A DNA stretch of 64,000 nt from Janthinobacterium sp. Marseille (GTDB lineage Bacteria > Pseudomonadota > Gammaproteobacteria > Burkholderiales > Burkholderiaceae_D), in contig NC_009659.1 in the NCBI RefSeq assembly GCF_000013625.1, positions 1,488,001 through 1,552,000 of the forward strand, read 5' to 3'. Below, one piece after another: positions 9,996-20,055 of this stretch. Position 1 is the first letter of the stretch. Every line of letters begins with the position of its first letter. The position numbers and the translations under genes were made by a program. The notes under the pieces were generated by a model. That model saw only the letters and a list, made by a program, of their open reading frames with translations. It did not search any database and was not told where the DNA came from.

Positions 9996-12284
9996 ATGGC
10001 AAAGGCGCATATCTTGGGGTTTCCCCGCATCGGAGCACAGCGCGAATTGAAGTTCGCGGTGGAATCCTTCTGGCGTGGCGACACCGGGCTTGCAGCATTG
10101 CAGGAAACCGGCAAAACCCTGCGCCAACGCCATTGGGCAATCCAGGCTGAAGCCGGGCTGGATTATGTTTCGGTTGGTGATTTCGCCTGGTATGACCAGG
10201 TATTGAATACGCTGGCCTTGCTGGGTGCGGTGCCGACCCGCTTTAAATTCGATCCTGAAAAATTGACGCTGGCCGATTACTTCACGCTGGCGCGCGGCAA
10301 TGCTGAGCATTTTGCGATGGAAATGACCAAATGGTTCGATACCAACTACCACTATCTGGTGCCTGAATTTACCGCTGATATTAGCTTTGACGGCGGCGTC
10401 GACTGGCTGTTTGAAGAAAATGCAGAAGCAGTCGCGCTGGGCCATGCGACCAAGGTGACGCTGGTCGGGCCATTGAGCCTGCTCTACCTCGGCAAGATCA
10501 AATCCGGCATCGCGAACAAGCTCGCACTTTTGCCAAAGGTCATCGCCGGCTATCAAAAAGTGCTGCAGCGCTTGCAGGATGCAGGCGTCGAATGGGTGCA
10601 GATTGATGAACCTATCCTGGCGCTGGAACTGGACGCCGCATGGCGTGCCGCGTTCGAGCCGACTTACCAGGCCTTGTCAGTTGGCGCACCCAAGTTGTTG
10701 TTGGCGACTTACTTCGATCAGGTGCGTGAACACAGTGCCTTGCTGCGCAGCTTGCCGGTGGCTGGTGTGCATCTGGACCTGGTGCGCGGTGCCGGCCAAT
10801 TGCCTGAATTCCTGCAAGACTGGCCGCAAGAGCGCGTGCTGTCGGCTGGCGTGGTGGATGGGCGCAATATCTGGCGCGCTGACCTGGATAGCGCACTGGC
10901 CTTGCTCCAGCCATTGCAGGCCAGCCTCGGTGAGCGCCTGTGGGTCAGCGCCAGTTGCTCGTTGTTGCACGTGCCGGTGGACCTGGCGCATGAAAACAAG
11001 CTGGATGCAGAGATCAAGGGCTGGCTGGCCTTCGCCACACAGAAGGTGGTGGAAATCACCACGCTCAAACGCGCATTGAGCGGTGAAGCAAAAGCAGTCG
11101 AAGCGCAATTCACAGCCGCTGCACTGGCAGTTGCCGCACGCAAGGTTTCGCCGCGCATCCACAATCCATTGGTGCAAAAACGCTTGCGCCAGATCGATCA
11201 GATTCCGGCGACGCGCAATAACGTATTTGCCGAGCGTATAGTCAAGCAGCAGGCGCGGTTTAAATTGCCGGCTTTCCCGACCACGAATATCGGCTCCTTC
11301 CCGCAAACCGCGGATATCCGGCAGACCCGCGCACAATACAAGCGGGGTGAAATAGGGCATCTGGATTACCTGAACCGCATGCGCGAAGAAGTGCGCCTGG
11401 TGGTGCAAAAGCAGGAAGAAATCGGGCTCGACGTACTGGTGCATGGCGAGCCGGAACGTAACGATATGGTCGAATACTTTGGCGAACAGTTGTGGGGTTA
11501 TGCCTTCACAGCGAACGGCTGGGTACAAAGCTATGGCTCACGTTGCGTCAAACCGCCATTCATCTATGGTGATGTGTATCGCCCGGAAGCGATGACGGTG
11601 GGCTGGAGTGAATTTGCACAAAGCCTGACCAGCAAGCCGATGAAGGGCATGCTGACCGGTCCGGTCACGATGCTGCAATGGTCTTTCGTGCGCGACGACC
11701 AGCCACGTGACCAGACCGCCTTGCAAATCGCGCTGGCTTTGCGGGATGAGGTGGTGGACTTGGAAAAAGCCGGCATCGGCATGATCCAGATCGATGAACC
11801 GGCCTTCCGTGAAGGCTTGCCGCTGAAAGCCGTCGACTGGCCGCATTACCTGGACTGGGCAGTAAAGGCTTTCCGCATCAGTGCCTGCGGGGTACAGGAC
11901 GATACGCAGATCCATACGCATATGTGCTACTCGGAGTTCAACGACATCCTGCCGTGGATAGCAGCGATGGATGCTGACGTGATCACGATAGAAACCTCGC
12001 GTTCGGATATGGAGTTGCTCGACGGTTTTGGTGAATTCGCGTATCCGAACGACATCGGCCCGGGCGTCTACGATATCCATTCGCCGCGTGTGCCGAAAGT
12101 GGAAGAAATGCAGCGCCTGTTACGCAAGGCACGTGGCGTGATTCCTGACCAGCGCCTGTGGGTGAACCCGGATTGCGGCCTGAAAACCCGTGGCTGGCCG
12201 GAAACCACTACTGCGCTGGAAAATATGGTGCTTGCCGCACGCACACTGCGTGAGGAAGTCGCGCAGCAGGAACAGGCAGCTTAA
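9996..12284 (+). CDS. metE: Cobalamin-independent methionine synthase MetE
   Basis: Transfers a methyl group from 5-methyltetrahydropteroyl-triglutamate to homocysteine, the last step of methionine synthesis, in the cytoplasm without B12. The sequence has both MetE barrels: an N-terminal [16 protein letters not shown] stretch, and a C-terminal half with [21 protein letters not shown] and the zinc ligands in HMCYSEF and NPDCGLKTR. The 762 aa fit the usual 750-760. I chose the ATG at 9996 because GGAGCAGGG lies just upstream; the TTG at 9984 lacks a site. The divergent MetR and the MetR-box-like site imply activation by MetR with homocysteine. Confidence 0.97.
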   Translation: MAKAHILGFPRIGAQRELKFAVESFWRGDTGLAALQETGKTLRQRHWAIQAEAGLDYVSVGDFAWYDQVLNTLALLGAVPTRFKFDPEKLTLADYFTLARGNAEHFAMEMTKWFDTNYHYLVPEFTADISFDGGVDWLFEENAEAVALGHATKVTLVGPLSLLYLGKIKSGIANKLALLPKVIAGYQKVLQRLQDAGVEWVQIDEPILALELDAAWRAAFEPTYQALSVGAPKLLLATYFDQVREHSALLRSLPVAGVHLDLVRGAGQLPEFLQDWPQERVLSAGVVDGRNIWRADLDSALALLQPLQASLGERLWVSASCSLLHVPVDLAHENKLDAEIKGWLAFATQKVVEITTLKRALSGEAKAVEAQFTAAALAVAARKVSPRIHNPLVQKRLRQIDQIPATRNNVFAERIVKQQARFKLPAFPTTNIGSFPQTADIRQTRAQYKRGEIGHLDYLNRMREEVRLVVQKQEEIGLDVLVHGEPERNDMVEYFGEQLWGYAFTANGWVQSYGSRCVKPPFIYGDVYRPEAMTVGWSEFAQSLTSKPMKGMLTGPVTMLQWSFVRDDQPRDQTALQIALALRDEVVDLEKAGIGMIQIDEPAFREGLPLKAVDWPHYLDWAVKAFRISACGVQDDTQIHTHMCYSEFNDILPWIAAMDADVITIETSRSDMELLDGFGEFAYPNDIGPGVYDIHSPRVPKVEEMQRLLRKARGVIPDQRLWVNPDCGLKTRGWPETTTALENMVLAARTLREEVAQQEQAA

Positions 12285-12301
12285 ACAGCTGTTGACCTGG
12301 G

Positions 12302-12340
12302 AAAAACGGGTACAGGGCGTCGGCCTTGTACCCGTTTTTC
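12302..12340 (+). terminator. Rho-independent terminator of metE
   Basis: A 12-bp stem AAAAACGGGTAC / GTACCCGTTTTT, extended by further pairs toward the loop, begins 18 nt after the metE stop. The T-run is part of the stem's 3' arm. Confidence 0.9.
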
Positions 12341-12501
12341 TTATGGGCGACGGGAGGAGCTTAAACCGGCCTCGCCGGCGCCGGATACGCGTTAATCGTA
12401 TGTATTCAAGCCGGTAATTGTTAGAATGGCGTATTACCGAGCTGCGCCGCCTGTGTCGCGCGACTTTCCTTCCTTTTTTCTTGCCAAGATAGACATTCCC
12501 T

Positions 12502-13419
12502 ATGTTGAGTTACCGTCATGCCTTCCATGCAGGCAATCACGCCGATGTACTCAAGCATCTGGTCCAGATTCAGTTGCTGAAATACCTGAATCAAAAAGAC
12601 ACGCCGTATATGTATATCGACACGCATTCCGGTGCCGGTGTGTATGCGCTCGACGGCAATTACGCCGCCAAGAACGCCGAATTCGAAACCGGTATTTCCA
12701 AGTTGTGGGACCGCAAGGATTTGCCGGCACCATTGGCCGAATATGTGCAAGTCATCAAGGCCTTGAATCCGAGCGGCAAGCTGCGCTATTACCCGGGCTC
12801 ACCTTACTGCGCCGACGCCGTCATGCGCGAGCAGGACAGATTGCGCCTGTTTGAATTGCATCCGGCCGACAGCAAGCTGCTGGCCGATAACTTCCGCAAA
12901 CTGGAGGCGCATGCCGCCGAGCAGGGCAAGCGTCCGACCGTGCGTGGCAAGCGCATCATGATAGAACGCGGGAACGGCTTCCAGGGCCTGAAGGCCTTGC
13001 TGCCGCCGCCGTCGCGTCGCGGCCTGGTGCTGATCGATCCGCCGTACGAAGACAAGACCGATTACCGCACCGTGGTGCAGACCGTATCCGACGCCTTGAC
13101 CCGTTTTGCGACCGGTACCTATGCGGTCTGGTATCCGGTGCTGAATCGCCTGGAATCGCGCCAGATGCCGGACAAATTGAAACGCCTGAGCGCCAATGGC
13201 TGGCTGAACGTCACATTGTCCGTAACGACGCCGTCGCCGGATGGTTTTGGTTTGCACAGCAGCGGGATGTTCGTGCATAACCCGCCGTGGACGCTGGAGC
13301 CTATGCTGCGCGAGTTGATGCCTTACCTGGTGAAGACTTTGGGTGGTGATGAGGGTGCCGGCTTTACGCTGGAAAGCGGCCAGACTGTCGCGACCAATAC
13401 CGGAACGCGGCGAGTATAA
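12502..13419 (+). CDS. rlmJ: 23S rRNA (adenine-2030-N6)-methyltransferase RlmJ
   Basis: SAM-dependent methylase that modifies A2030 of 23S rRNA before assembly is complete. The start MLSYRHAFHAGNHADVLKH is the family signature, followed by the SAM-binding motif YIDTHSGAGVY and the catalytic motif DPPYE (in LVLIDPPYEDK). At 305 aa it is about 25 residues longer than E. coli RlmJ (280); the extra is a Gly/Thr-rich tail. It stands alone, and no neighbour shares its function. Confidence 0.95.
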   Translation: MLSYRHAFHAGNHADVLKHLVQIQLLKYLNQKDTPYMYIDTHSGAGVYALDGNYAAKNAEFETGISKLWDRKDLPAPLAEYVQVIKALNPSGKLRYYPGSPYCADAVMREQDRLRLFELHPADSKLLADNFRKLEAHAAEQGKRPTVRGKRIMIERGNGFQGLKALLPPPSRRGLVLIDPPYEDKTDYRTVVQTVSDALTRFATGTYAVWYPVLNRLESRQMPDKLKRLSANGWLNVTLSVTTPSPDGFGLHSSGMFVHNPPWTLEPMLRELMPYLVKTLGGDEGAGFTLESGQTVATNTGTRRV

Positions 13420-13797
13420 GGGCAGGAGATAGCCAGAAACGATTGTTGTACCGAAAAACCACAGACAATTCCGTTTTTTTAATATTGAAAACACAAGGGA
13501 ACTGGAACACTTGCGTCGCAGAAATATTAACGGAATAATGGCCTGAATAGATTTGCAGCAGCAGCTACAAACTGTTGGTCCGTTAATGACAGTGACTTGC
13601 GGTCTGTGGTGAGACACCATCTATCCATGCAGCATCGTCTAAAGAATAACAATGAAGATGCTGTCCGGATGTACCGAATGTTTGATCGAATGTGAATGCT
13701 GCGATGTCTGTGCATGGCAGGTATTTTTCAAGATTTGACAGGGACGTGCCTTGGTTGATCTACGCGTTCTGCTTAATAGACAGAGACAACAATCTTG
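13420..13797. other. 378-bp non-coding gap between rlmJ and the EAL-HDOD gene
   Basis: No convincing gene. A weak terminator-like hairpin ends rlmJ at 13439-13480 (ACGATTGT pairing with ACAAT and CGT around a 2-nt bulge, then seven Ts). The direct repeat CGAATGT occurs twice near 13676-13695. A 28-codon Cys-rich reading frame at 13652-13738 is described in the findings. Confidence 0.5.
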
Positions 13798-15075
13798 ATG
13801 ATCACCAATCTCAATCAGCATTTGCCTGATGACCATCCCCGCGTAAAGGAGTTCTTCCTGGCGCGACAACCTATATTGAACAATGACCAGGACCTGGTGG
13901 CGTACGAACTTTTGTTCCGCCGCGCTTCGTCCGGTCCTGCCAATGTGGTGGATGACCTGGCTGCAACGGCTTCGGTCATTGCGCACGCATCCGAGCTCGG
14001 GATTGGTAACGTAATAGGTAATTCGCTGGGCTTCTTCAATGTAGATGCAGCGGTGCTGATGTGCGATTTCGTGAATTTCCTGCCGAGCGACAAAGTGGTG
14101 CTGGAAATCCTCGAGACGGTTGAGATCACGCATGAATTGGTGGAACGCGTTTCGGAGCTGGTCGCGCAGGGGTTTACCTTTGCCCTCGACGACGTTATTT
14201 CGCATTCGGATGCATTGAAGGATTTGCTGCCGCTGATCAAGATCATCAAGATCGATATCACCGGCATGAGCACGACCGAGCTGGGTAAGCTGGCTGATCA
14301 TTTCCGCCTTGAAGACAAACTCTTGCTGGCGGAAAAAGTCGAGACCCAGGAACAATTCGAAGCCTGTATGAAGCTCGGCTTCCATTATTTCCAGGGCTAT
14401 TATTTTGCGCGGCCGGTCATCCTCTCCGGTAAAAAACTCGCGCCCTCGCAACTCGCGATCATGCAGTTGATGGCACTCATCATGGCTGATGCGGATACTG
14501 CGGAAATCGAACGCAATATCAAGAAAGATGCTTCGCTGGTGCTGACCTTGCTGCGCCTGGCAAATACGCCCGGCGTCGGCGTCACGCAAAGGATAGATTC
14601 GCTGGGGCAGGCACTGACGGTGCTCGGGCGTCGTCAATTGCAGCGCTGGCTGCAAATCATCCTGTACGCGGAACACAACAAGGGTAGTCATTTCACTTCA
14701 CCTCTGCTGCAACTGGCGACGACGCGCGGCAAATTGCTGGAACTGATCACCGAAAAGCTGCGTCCGGATAATCGATCAATGGCAGACACCGCTTTTACCG
14801 TGGGCATCATGTCACTGATGGATACGCTGTTCAGCCAATCGATGGAAGAAATCCTCGATCAGGTATCGGTAGTGGAAGAAGTGACCGACGCCTTGCTGTA
14901 TCGCAAGGGCTTCTACGGTGATTTGCTGAAGCTGGCTGAATACATAGAGCAGATTGAAAAGACCGGTGCCTTGCTGATTCCTACACTGCAAAAATTACAG
15001 CTGTCGATAGAAGACCTGTACGCCTTGCAACTGGCGGCATTCGAGTGGAGCAATAATGTGTCGGGTTGCGTCTGA
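13798..15075 (+). CDS. EAL-HDOD signalling protein (YuxH type)
   Basis: Cytoplasmic two-domain protein of 425 aa: an EAL-type domain (about 18-215) followed by an HDOD domain (about 220-400). EAL domains cleave cyclic di-GMP, but this branch is often inactive and acts as a binder. The EAL motif is replaced by YELLFR (36-41) and the DDFGTG loop by ALDDVISHSD, while Asn in FFNVD, Glu in LEILET, Lys in IKIDI, Glu in EKVET and QGYYFARP remain. The HDOD part (VLTLLRLANTPGVG, LGRRQLQRWLQI) matches the family. I chose the ATG at 13798; a TTG lies directly before it. No regulator or motility gene is adjacent, so the partner process is unknown. Confidence 0.88.
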   Translation: MITNLNQHLPDDHPRVKEFFLARQPILNNDQDLVAYELLFRRASSGPANVVDDLAATASVIAHASELGIGNVIGNSLGFFNVDAAVLMCDFVNFLPSDKVVLEILETVEITHELVERVSELVAQGFTFALDDVISHSDALKDLLPLIKIIKIDITGMSTTELGKLADHFRLEDKLLLAEKVETQEQFEACMKLGFHYFQGYYFARPVILSGKKLAPSQLAIMQLMALIMADADTAEIERNIKKDASLVLTLLRLANTPGVGVTQRIDSLGQALTVLGRRQLQRWLQIILYAEHNKGSHFTSPLLQLATTRGKLLELITEKLRPDNRSMADTAFTVGIMSLMDTLFSQSMEEILDQVSVVEEVTDALLYRKGFYGDLLKLAEYIEQIEKTGALLIPTLQKLQLSIEDLYALQLAAFEWSNNVSGCV

Positions 15076-15184
15076 GTTACTTGTCGCTGCATTCCCTGTA
15101 GTTTCTCTCCCTTCATCTCCCGTAGTCGCATATCAAACGTCATCGATGGCTGCCTGCAGCCGCGCATGACGTTAGAATAGCGGC

Positions 15185-15736
15185 ATGACGAATCAAGCAA
15201 ATACCAACGACGACGATGAAGACGGCGACAATAGCGCGCCGCCGATTCCTGCCGGCGCAAAAAACTATATGACGCCGCAGGGACATCTGCGTATGAAAAC
15301 CGAGTTGCTGAAGCTGATCGATGTCGAGCGGCCGGAAGTGGTGCAAATCGTTTCGTGGGCTGCCTCGAATGGCGACCGTTCGGAAAACGGTGACTATATT
15401 TACGGCAAGCGCCGTTTGCGCCAGATTGACGGGCGTATACGTTTCCTCACCAAACGACTGGACCTGGCCGAAGTGGTGGATCCGAGCATCCACCATGGTA
15501 GCGACCAGATTTTCTTTGGTGCGACCGTGCGTTATGAAACGCAGGCAGGTGACGAACACACGGTCACGATACTCGGCATCGATGAACTGGATCCGCTGAA
15601 TGGCAAGATCAGCTGGATTTCACCGGTGGCGCGTGCGCTGACCAAGGCGCGCGAAGGCGATACCGTAGTCCTCAAAACGCCGGGTGGCCTGGAAGAATTA
15701 TTGATTCTGGAAGTGACGTATCCGGCCCCGCAATGA
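15185..15736 (+). CDS. greB: Transcription elongation factor GreB
   Basis: Rescues backtracked RNA polymerase by stimulating cleavage of the nascent RNA. The body is clearly GreA/GreB family: the start of the coiled-coil near NYMTPQGHLRMKTEL, the acidic coiled-coil tip GDRSENGDYIYGKRR, and the C-terminal FKBP-like domain (IFFGATVRYE, ISPVARALTKAREGD). The tip and the IYGKRRLR segment indicate GreB rather than GreA. The 183 aa include an N-terminal acidic tail of about 25 residues not seen in E. coli GreB (158 aa). No Shine-Dalgarno is evident before the ATG at 15185; a TAGAAT -10-like box 7 nt upstream would give almost no leader. Confidence 0.95.
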   Translation: MTNQANTNDDDEDGDNSAPPIPAGAKNYMTPQGHLRMKTELLKLIDVERPEVVQIVSWAASNGDRSENGDYIYGKRRLRQIDGRIRFLTKRLDLAEVVDPSIHHGSDQIFFGATVRYETQAGDEHTVTILGIDELDPLNGKISWISPVARALTKAREGDTVVLKTPGGLEELLILEVTYPAPQ

Positions 15737-15755
15737 GGCCGGACAGCAGGGCTGA

Positions 15756-18032
15756 TTAGCCTTTGTCGCGCAGCAGGCGGGTGACGCCCGGGATGCTGCG
15801 CAGGTTGCGCATCAGGCGCGCCAGATGCACGCGATCCTCGACCTGTACCGTGAAGTGCAGGTAAGTGATCATGTGATCCTTGTCTTCATCCATGCCGACA
15901 TGCGTAATATTTGAATCGGATTCACCGATTTCGGCCGCGACGCGTGCGAGGATGCCTTTTTCATTGCGTGCCAGCAGCGTGATGCTGCAGTCGAAGCGGC
16001 GATCGATATCAGAACCCCAGACCACGTCGATCCAGCGATCAGGTTCTTTCGAATGCTGCCTTCTGGCGACTTCGCAATCGTGCGTATGGATGGTCAGGCC
16101 CTGGTCGCGTTTCATCTGGCCGATGATGGCGTCACCCGGGATAGGCTGGCAACAGGATGCCAGTTGTACCGATACGCCTTCGCTGCCGTAGATTACGACC
16201 GGATCGATTTTCTTCGGCAGCACTTCACCGTTTGCATCAATCTGCGGACGCGGTACCAGTTGATCGTTCTCGACCATGCCGAGGATGTGGCGCGCGACGA
16301 GCGCTGCCATGCGTTTGCCGACGCCAATATCCGCATACAAATCGTCCAGCGACTTCGCGCTCGATTCATTCAGCAGGCGTTCCGCTACCGGGGCCGGCAA
16401 TTCAGGATCGAGATTCAGGGTCACCAGTGCCTGTGATAGCAGGCGGCGTCCCAGTTCTATCGATTCCGTCAGATTGATGGTGCGCAGGTGATGGCGGATC
16501 GCCGAACGTGCTTTACCGGTACGGACAAAGCCCAGCCAGTTCGGATTCGGGCGCGAACTTGGCGACGTAATGATTTCGACGATATCGCCGTTGCGCAACT
16601 CAGTGCGCAGCGGTACCTGTTCCAGGTTGATCTTGACCGCGATGGTTTGGTCGCCGATATCGGTATGGATGGTATAAGCGAAGTCGAGTGCAGTCGCGCC
16701 GCGTGGCAGCGCAATGATCTTGGACTTCGGCGTGAACACATAGACCGAATCGGGGAACAGGTCGACCTTGACGTGTTCGAGGAACTCAGCCGAATCACCG
16801 GTCTGTTTCTGGATATCGAGCAGCGATTGCAGCCATGCATGCGTACGTTGCTGCAGGTCTGACAGGCTGCCTTCGTCATCCTTGTACAACCAGTGTGCGG
16901 CGACGCCGGATTCGGCGACGCGGTGCATGTCCTGGGTACGGATCTGGAATTCGATCGGGGTGCCGTAAGGGCCGATCAGGGTGGTATGCAGCGATTGATA
17001 GCCATTCAGTTTCGGAATGGCGATGTAATCCTTGAACTTGCCCGGCATCGGCTTGAACAGCGCATGCAAGGTGCCGAGTGCGACGTAGCAATTCGCAAAG
17101 CTGTCGACCACCACGCGGAAGCCGTAAATATCCAGCACTTGCGAGAAGGACAGACGCTTGTTCAGCATCTTGGTGTAAATACCGTACAGGGTTTTTTCAC
17201 GCCCGTAGACTTGCGCCGGGATACCGGTTGCGTCCAGCGTGTTGTTCACTGATTCGAGGATCTTGCTGACCACTTCACGGCGATTGCCGCGTGCTGCCTT
17301 GACTGCCTTTGCCAGCGTTTTGTAACGCATAGGGTAAAGGTGCGAGAAGGCCAGGTCCTGCAATTCGCGGTAGATATTATTCAAGCCGAGTCGATGCGCG
17401 ATCGGCACATAGACTTCCATCGTTTCGCGTGCGATACGACGTTTCTTGGCCGGCGCCATCGAGCCGAGCGTGCGCATATTGTGCAGGCGGTCGGCCAGCT
17501 TGACGAGGATGACGCGGACGTCACGTGCCATCGCGAGCAGCATTTTGCGGAAGTTTTCCGCCTGCGCTTCGACCTGGCTTTGGAATTCGATTTTTTCCAG
17601 CTTGGACAAGCCGTCGACCAGGTTCGCGACCGGTGCGCCGAAGCGTTCGATCAGCTCATCCTTGCGTACATCCTGGTCTTCCATGACATCGTGCAGCAGC
17701 GCCGCCATGATGGCTTGCGCGTCCAGCTTCCAGTCGGCGCAGATTTCGGCGACAGCGATAGGATGCGAGATGTATGGTTCGCCCGACATGCGCATCTGGC
17801 CCAGATGTGCCTCGTCCGAGAAGCGATAGGCTTCCTTGACCTTCTTCAATTCGGAAGGTGTCAGGTATTCGGCGAGTTTGGTCGTGAGTTGCGTGACCGA
17901 TGCAACGCCTGCGACGGGGGCGGGCGTTGAGGCAGATGCGGTTTTTTTCTGGGGCATTTTGGCCGAGCGGTCAGGAACCGCTCGGTTAGTTGAAGCGATG
18001 GATGCTGTTGAATCTGTAGGTGTCAGGTTCAT
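15756..18032 (-). CDS. spoT: Bifunctional (p)ppGpp synthetase/hydrolase SpoT
   Basis: Makes and degrades the stringent-response alarmone (p)ppGpp. The 758 aa hold, in order: a poorly conserved N-terminal tail (1-45), the HD hydrolase domain with HDVMED (114-119), the synthetase domain (YGREKTLYGIYTKM, LNGYQSLHTT), the TGS domain (about 430-490, VYVFTPKSKIIALPRGATALDFAY), a helical region and Cys-rich segment (LASCCQPIPGD), and a C-terminal ACT domain. An intact HD motif argues for a working hydrolase. It is the last gene of yicC-gmk-rpoZ-spoT, 41 nt after rpoZ. The conserved part starts after residue 45, so the Met at residue 26 is an alternative start. Confidence 0.96.
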   Translation of the reverse strand: MNLTPTDSTASIASTNRAVPDRSAKMPQKKTASASTPAPVAGVASVTQLTTKLAEYLTPSELKKVKEAYRFSDEAHLGQMRMSGEPYISHPIAVAEICADWKLDAQAIMAALLHDVMEDQDVRKDELIERFGAPVANLVDGLSKLEKIEFQSQVEAQAENFRKMLLAMARDVRVILVKLADRLHNMRTLGSMAPAKKRRIARETMEVYVPIAHRLGLNNIYRELQDLAFSHLYPMRYKTLAKAVKAARGNRREVVSKILESVNNTLDATGIPAQVYGREKTLYGIYTKMLNKRLSFSQVLDIYGFRVVVDSFANCYVALGTLHALFKPMPGKFKDYIAIPKLNGYQSLHTTLIGPYGTPIEFQIRTQDMHRVAESGVAAHWLYKDDEGSLSDLQQRTHAWLQSLLDIQKQTGDSAEFLEHVKVDLFPDSVYVFTPKSKIIALPRGATALDFAYTIHTDIGDQTIAVKINLEQVPLRTELRNGDIVEIITSPSSRPNPNWLGFVRTGKARSAIRHHLRTINLTESIELGRRLLSQALVTLNLDPELPAPVAERLLNESSAKSLDDLYADIGVGKRMAALVARHILGMVENDQLVPRPQIDANGEVLPKKIDPVVIYGSEGVSVQLASCCQPIPGDAIIGQMKRDQGLTIHTHDCEVARRQHSKEPDRWIDVVWGSDIDRRFDCSITLLARNEKGILARVAAEIGESDSNITHVGMDEDKDHMITYLHFTVQVEDRVHLARLMRNLRSIPGVTRLLRDKG

Positions 18033-18073
18033 ACTGATAGTCTATCAGCCGCATCGCGGTTAGCCAGAGATTA

Positions 18074-18277
18074 TTAGCTTGGGACTTTTTTCAACATTTC
18101 AATGCCGACATGGCCGGCAGCGATTTCGCGCAGTGCGATCACGGTTGGTTTGTCTTTCGCATCGACTTTAGGCGTGTGGCCTTGCAGCAACTGACGTGCG
18201 CGATAAGTCGCGGACAGGGTCAATTGAAAGCGATTTGGGATCTGTTTGAGGCAATCTTCGATAGTAATGCGGGCCAT
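18074..18277 (-). CDS. rpoZ: RNA polymerase omega subunit
   Basis: Small RNA polymerase subunit that wraps the beta-prime C-terminus and forms part of one ppGpp site. The 67 aa start [19 protein letters not shown], the omega signature. A strong AGGAGT ribosome-binding site precedes the ATG. It sits between gmk and spoT, the common gmk-rpoZ-spoT order. Confidence 0.96.
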
Positions 18278-18299
18278 ACGTACTCCTAAAAATTCGATA

Positions 18300-18944
18300 T
18301 CAGCTTAAATTGGCATGAATGCCCAATTGGGCGAACAGGGATGCGTTGCGAGTTGATTGTTGTGCAAACCGACAACGGGTGGCTTTTACGATCGCGCTCA
18401 ACTCAGCTAAAGCAACTGTAAACTCTTGATTGATAATAACATATTCGAACTCGGAAGCGTGGGCGATTTCGCCGCCGGCAGCCAGGATTCTGCGGGTAAT
18501 GACGTGATCTTCGTCCTGTCCGCGCTTTTTCAGGCGTTCTTCCAGTGCCGCAATCGACGGTGGCAGGATGAAAATGCCGACAGCATGCGGGAATTGCTTT
18601 TTCACCTGCTGCGCGCCTTGCCAGTCAATTTCCAGCAAAACATCGGTACCGGCCGCCATCTGGTCGGCAATTTGTATCCTGGAAGTACCGTAATAGTTGC
18701 CAAAAACCTCAGCCGATTCGAGGAATTCATTGCTTTGGCGGCGTGCCAGGAAGTCATCTACCGAGGTAAAGAAATACTCGCGGCCATGCTGTTCACCCGG
18801 GCGCGGTGGGCGCGTGGTGTAGGAAATCGACAACTTGATGCTTGGTTCCTGTTGCAACAGGGCGTTGACCAGGCTGGATTTGCCGGCGCCGGACGGCGCT
18901 ACGACTAAAAACAGGCTGCCGGAAGAATGGGCTTGCTCAGACAT
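18300..18944 (-). CDS. gmk: Guanylate kinase
   Basis: Phosphorylates GMP to GDP with ATP, feeding GTP and (p)ppGpp pools. The P-loop is APSGAGKSS near residues 16-24, followed by the GMP-binding stretch [21 protein letters not shown] and the [11 protein letters not shown] motif. The 214 aa are typical. It lies 22 nt upstream of rpoZ and 65 nt downstream of yicC on the same strand. Confidence 0.97.
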
Positions 18945-19009
18945 CGGTGTCCTTGATGAATGGTTGAATATTAAAGTGGCAATCGGGCTCAGTGATTGTA
19001 GCGCCGGAT

Positions 19010-19927
19010 TTACTCCAGATTTTGTACTTGTTCGCGCATTTGCTCGATCAGCAGCTTCATCGCCATCGACGCATCCGACAATTCCTTGACGGCGGCCTTG
19101 GAGCCGACCGTATTGGCTTCGCGATTGAGCTCCTGCATCATGAAATCCAGGCGCTTGCCGACCTGGCCGCCTTTTTTCAGGATCGCGCGGGTTTCGCTCA
19201 AATGGGCTCCCAGTCGGGTCAATTCTTCCGCGACATCAACGCGTATGCCGTACAGCGTGACTTCCTGGCGGATGCGGTCCAGCGCTTCCTCGCGCGTCAC
19301 GCTGGCTTGTGCTGCACCGCTGCCATTGCCGGCGGCGAGGCCCAGTGCTTCCTGCATGCGTTCGGTAGCCTTTTGCTGGAATTGCGCGACCACTTGCGGG
19401 ATCAGTGGCGTAATCCGCAGCACGATCGCTTCCATATCGTCGACACGTGACAGCAACATGGTTTGCAGTGCATTGCCTTCGCGTTCACGGCTGTCCACGA
19501 ATGCATTCATCGTGGTTTGCATGGCGGCGGCGACATCCGCCTGCAGGGTTTCCTGACTCATTTCGGCTTCTTCGATGACGCCCGGCCAGCGCAATAATTC
19601 ATTCACCGACAGCTGTGCGGCATCGGCGAAGTGGCGGCGGATTTCCGCCTGCAGGGTGGCCAGCGTATCCAGTGCGCTTGAATTCAATGCCTGTGTCGTG
19701 CCACCGGCAACCTTGCGGCCGAAGCTCAGGCGGCATTCGACTTTGCCGCGCGTAATGCGAGCCATGATGGCTTCGCGCAACACCGGTTCCAGCGCGCGCA
19801 AATCATCATTGATGCGAAATTGCAGATCAAGGAAGCGCGAGTTGACGCTTTTGACCTCTATGGTCAAGGTGCCGCTGCTGGTCTCATGGGTGGTGACGGC
19901 ATAGCCGGTCATGCTGCAGATTGTCAA
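19010..19927 (-). CDS. yicC: YicC family endoribonuclease
   Basis: Conserved protein; the E. coli homologue is an endoribonuclease implicated in small-RNA turnover. The N-terminal motif SMTGYA, then [15 protein letters not shown] and RGKVECRL, and the C-terminal DUF1732 stretch ([19 protein letters not shown]) are diagnostic. I chose the TTG at 19927 because GAGGAA sits 7 nt upstream and family members begin M-x-x-S-M-T; the ATG at 19912 would remove that prefix, and longer upstream readings add unconserved residues. That gives 305 aa. It is the first gene of the reverse operon with gmk, rpoZ and spoT. Confidence 0.93.
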   Translation of the reverse strand: MTICSMTGYAVTTHETSSGTLTIEVKSVNSRFLDLQFRINDDLRALEPVLREAIMARITRGKVECRLSFGRKVAGGTTQALNSSALDTLATLQAEIRRHFADAAQLSVNELLRWPGVIEEAEMSQETLQADVAAAMQTTMNAFVDSREREGNALQTMLLSRVDDMEAIVLRITPLIPQVVAQFQQKATERMQEALGLAAGNGSGAAQASVTREEALDRIRQEVTLYGIRVDVAEELTRLGAHLSETRAILKKGGQVGKRLDFMMQELNREANTVGSKAAVKELSDASMAMKLLIEQMREQVQNLE

Positions 19928-20055
19928 AATGAGTTCCTCGTTTTTCTTTACAAAGCGGCGATTTGTCCACACAATCCAGAACGAACAAGGTTACCGGATT
20001 CGGGTAGCCGGAAAAGAGGCTGTCCCGGCTCGCTTGACATTATTTATAGGACGAC

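Noticed and set aside
15140..15559. 139-codon frame antisense to greB
   Set aside because: Fully overlaps greB, which has clear family motifs; no independent support.
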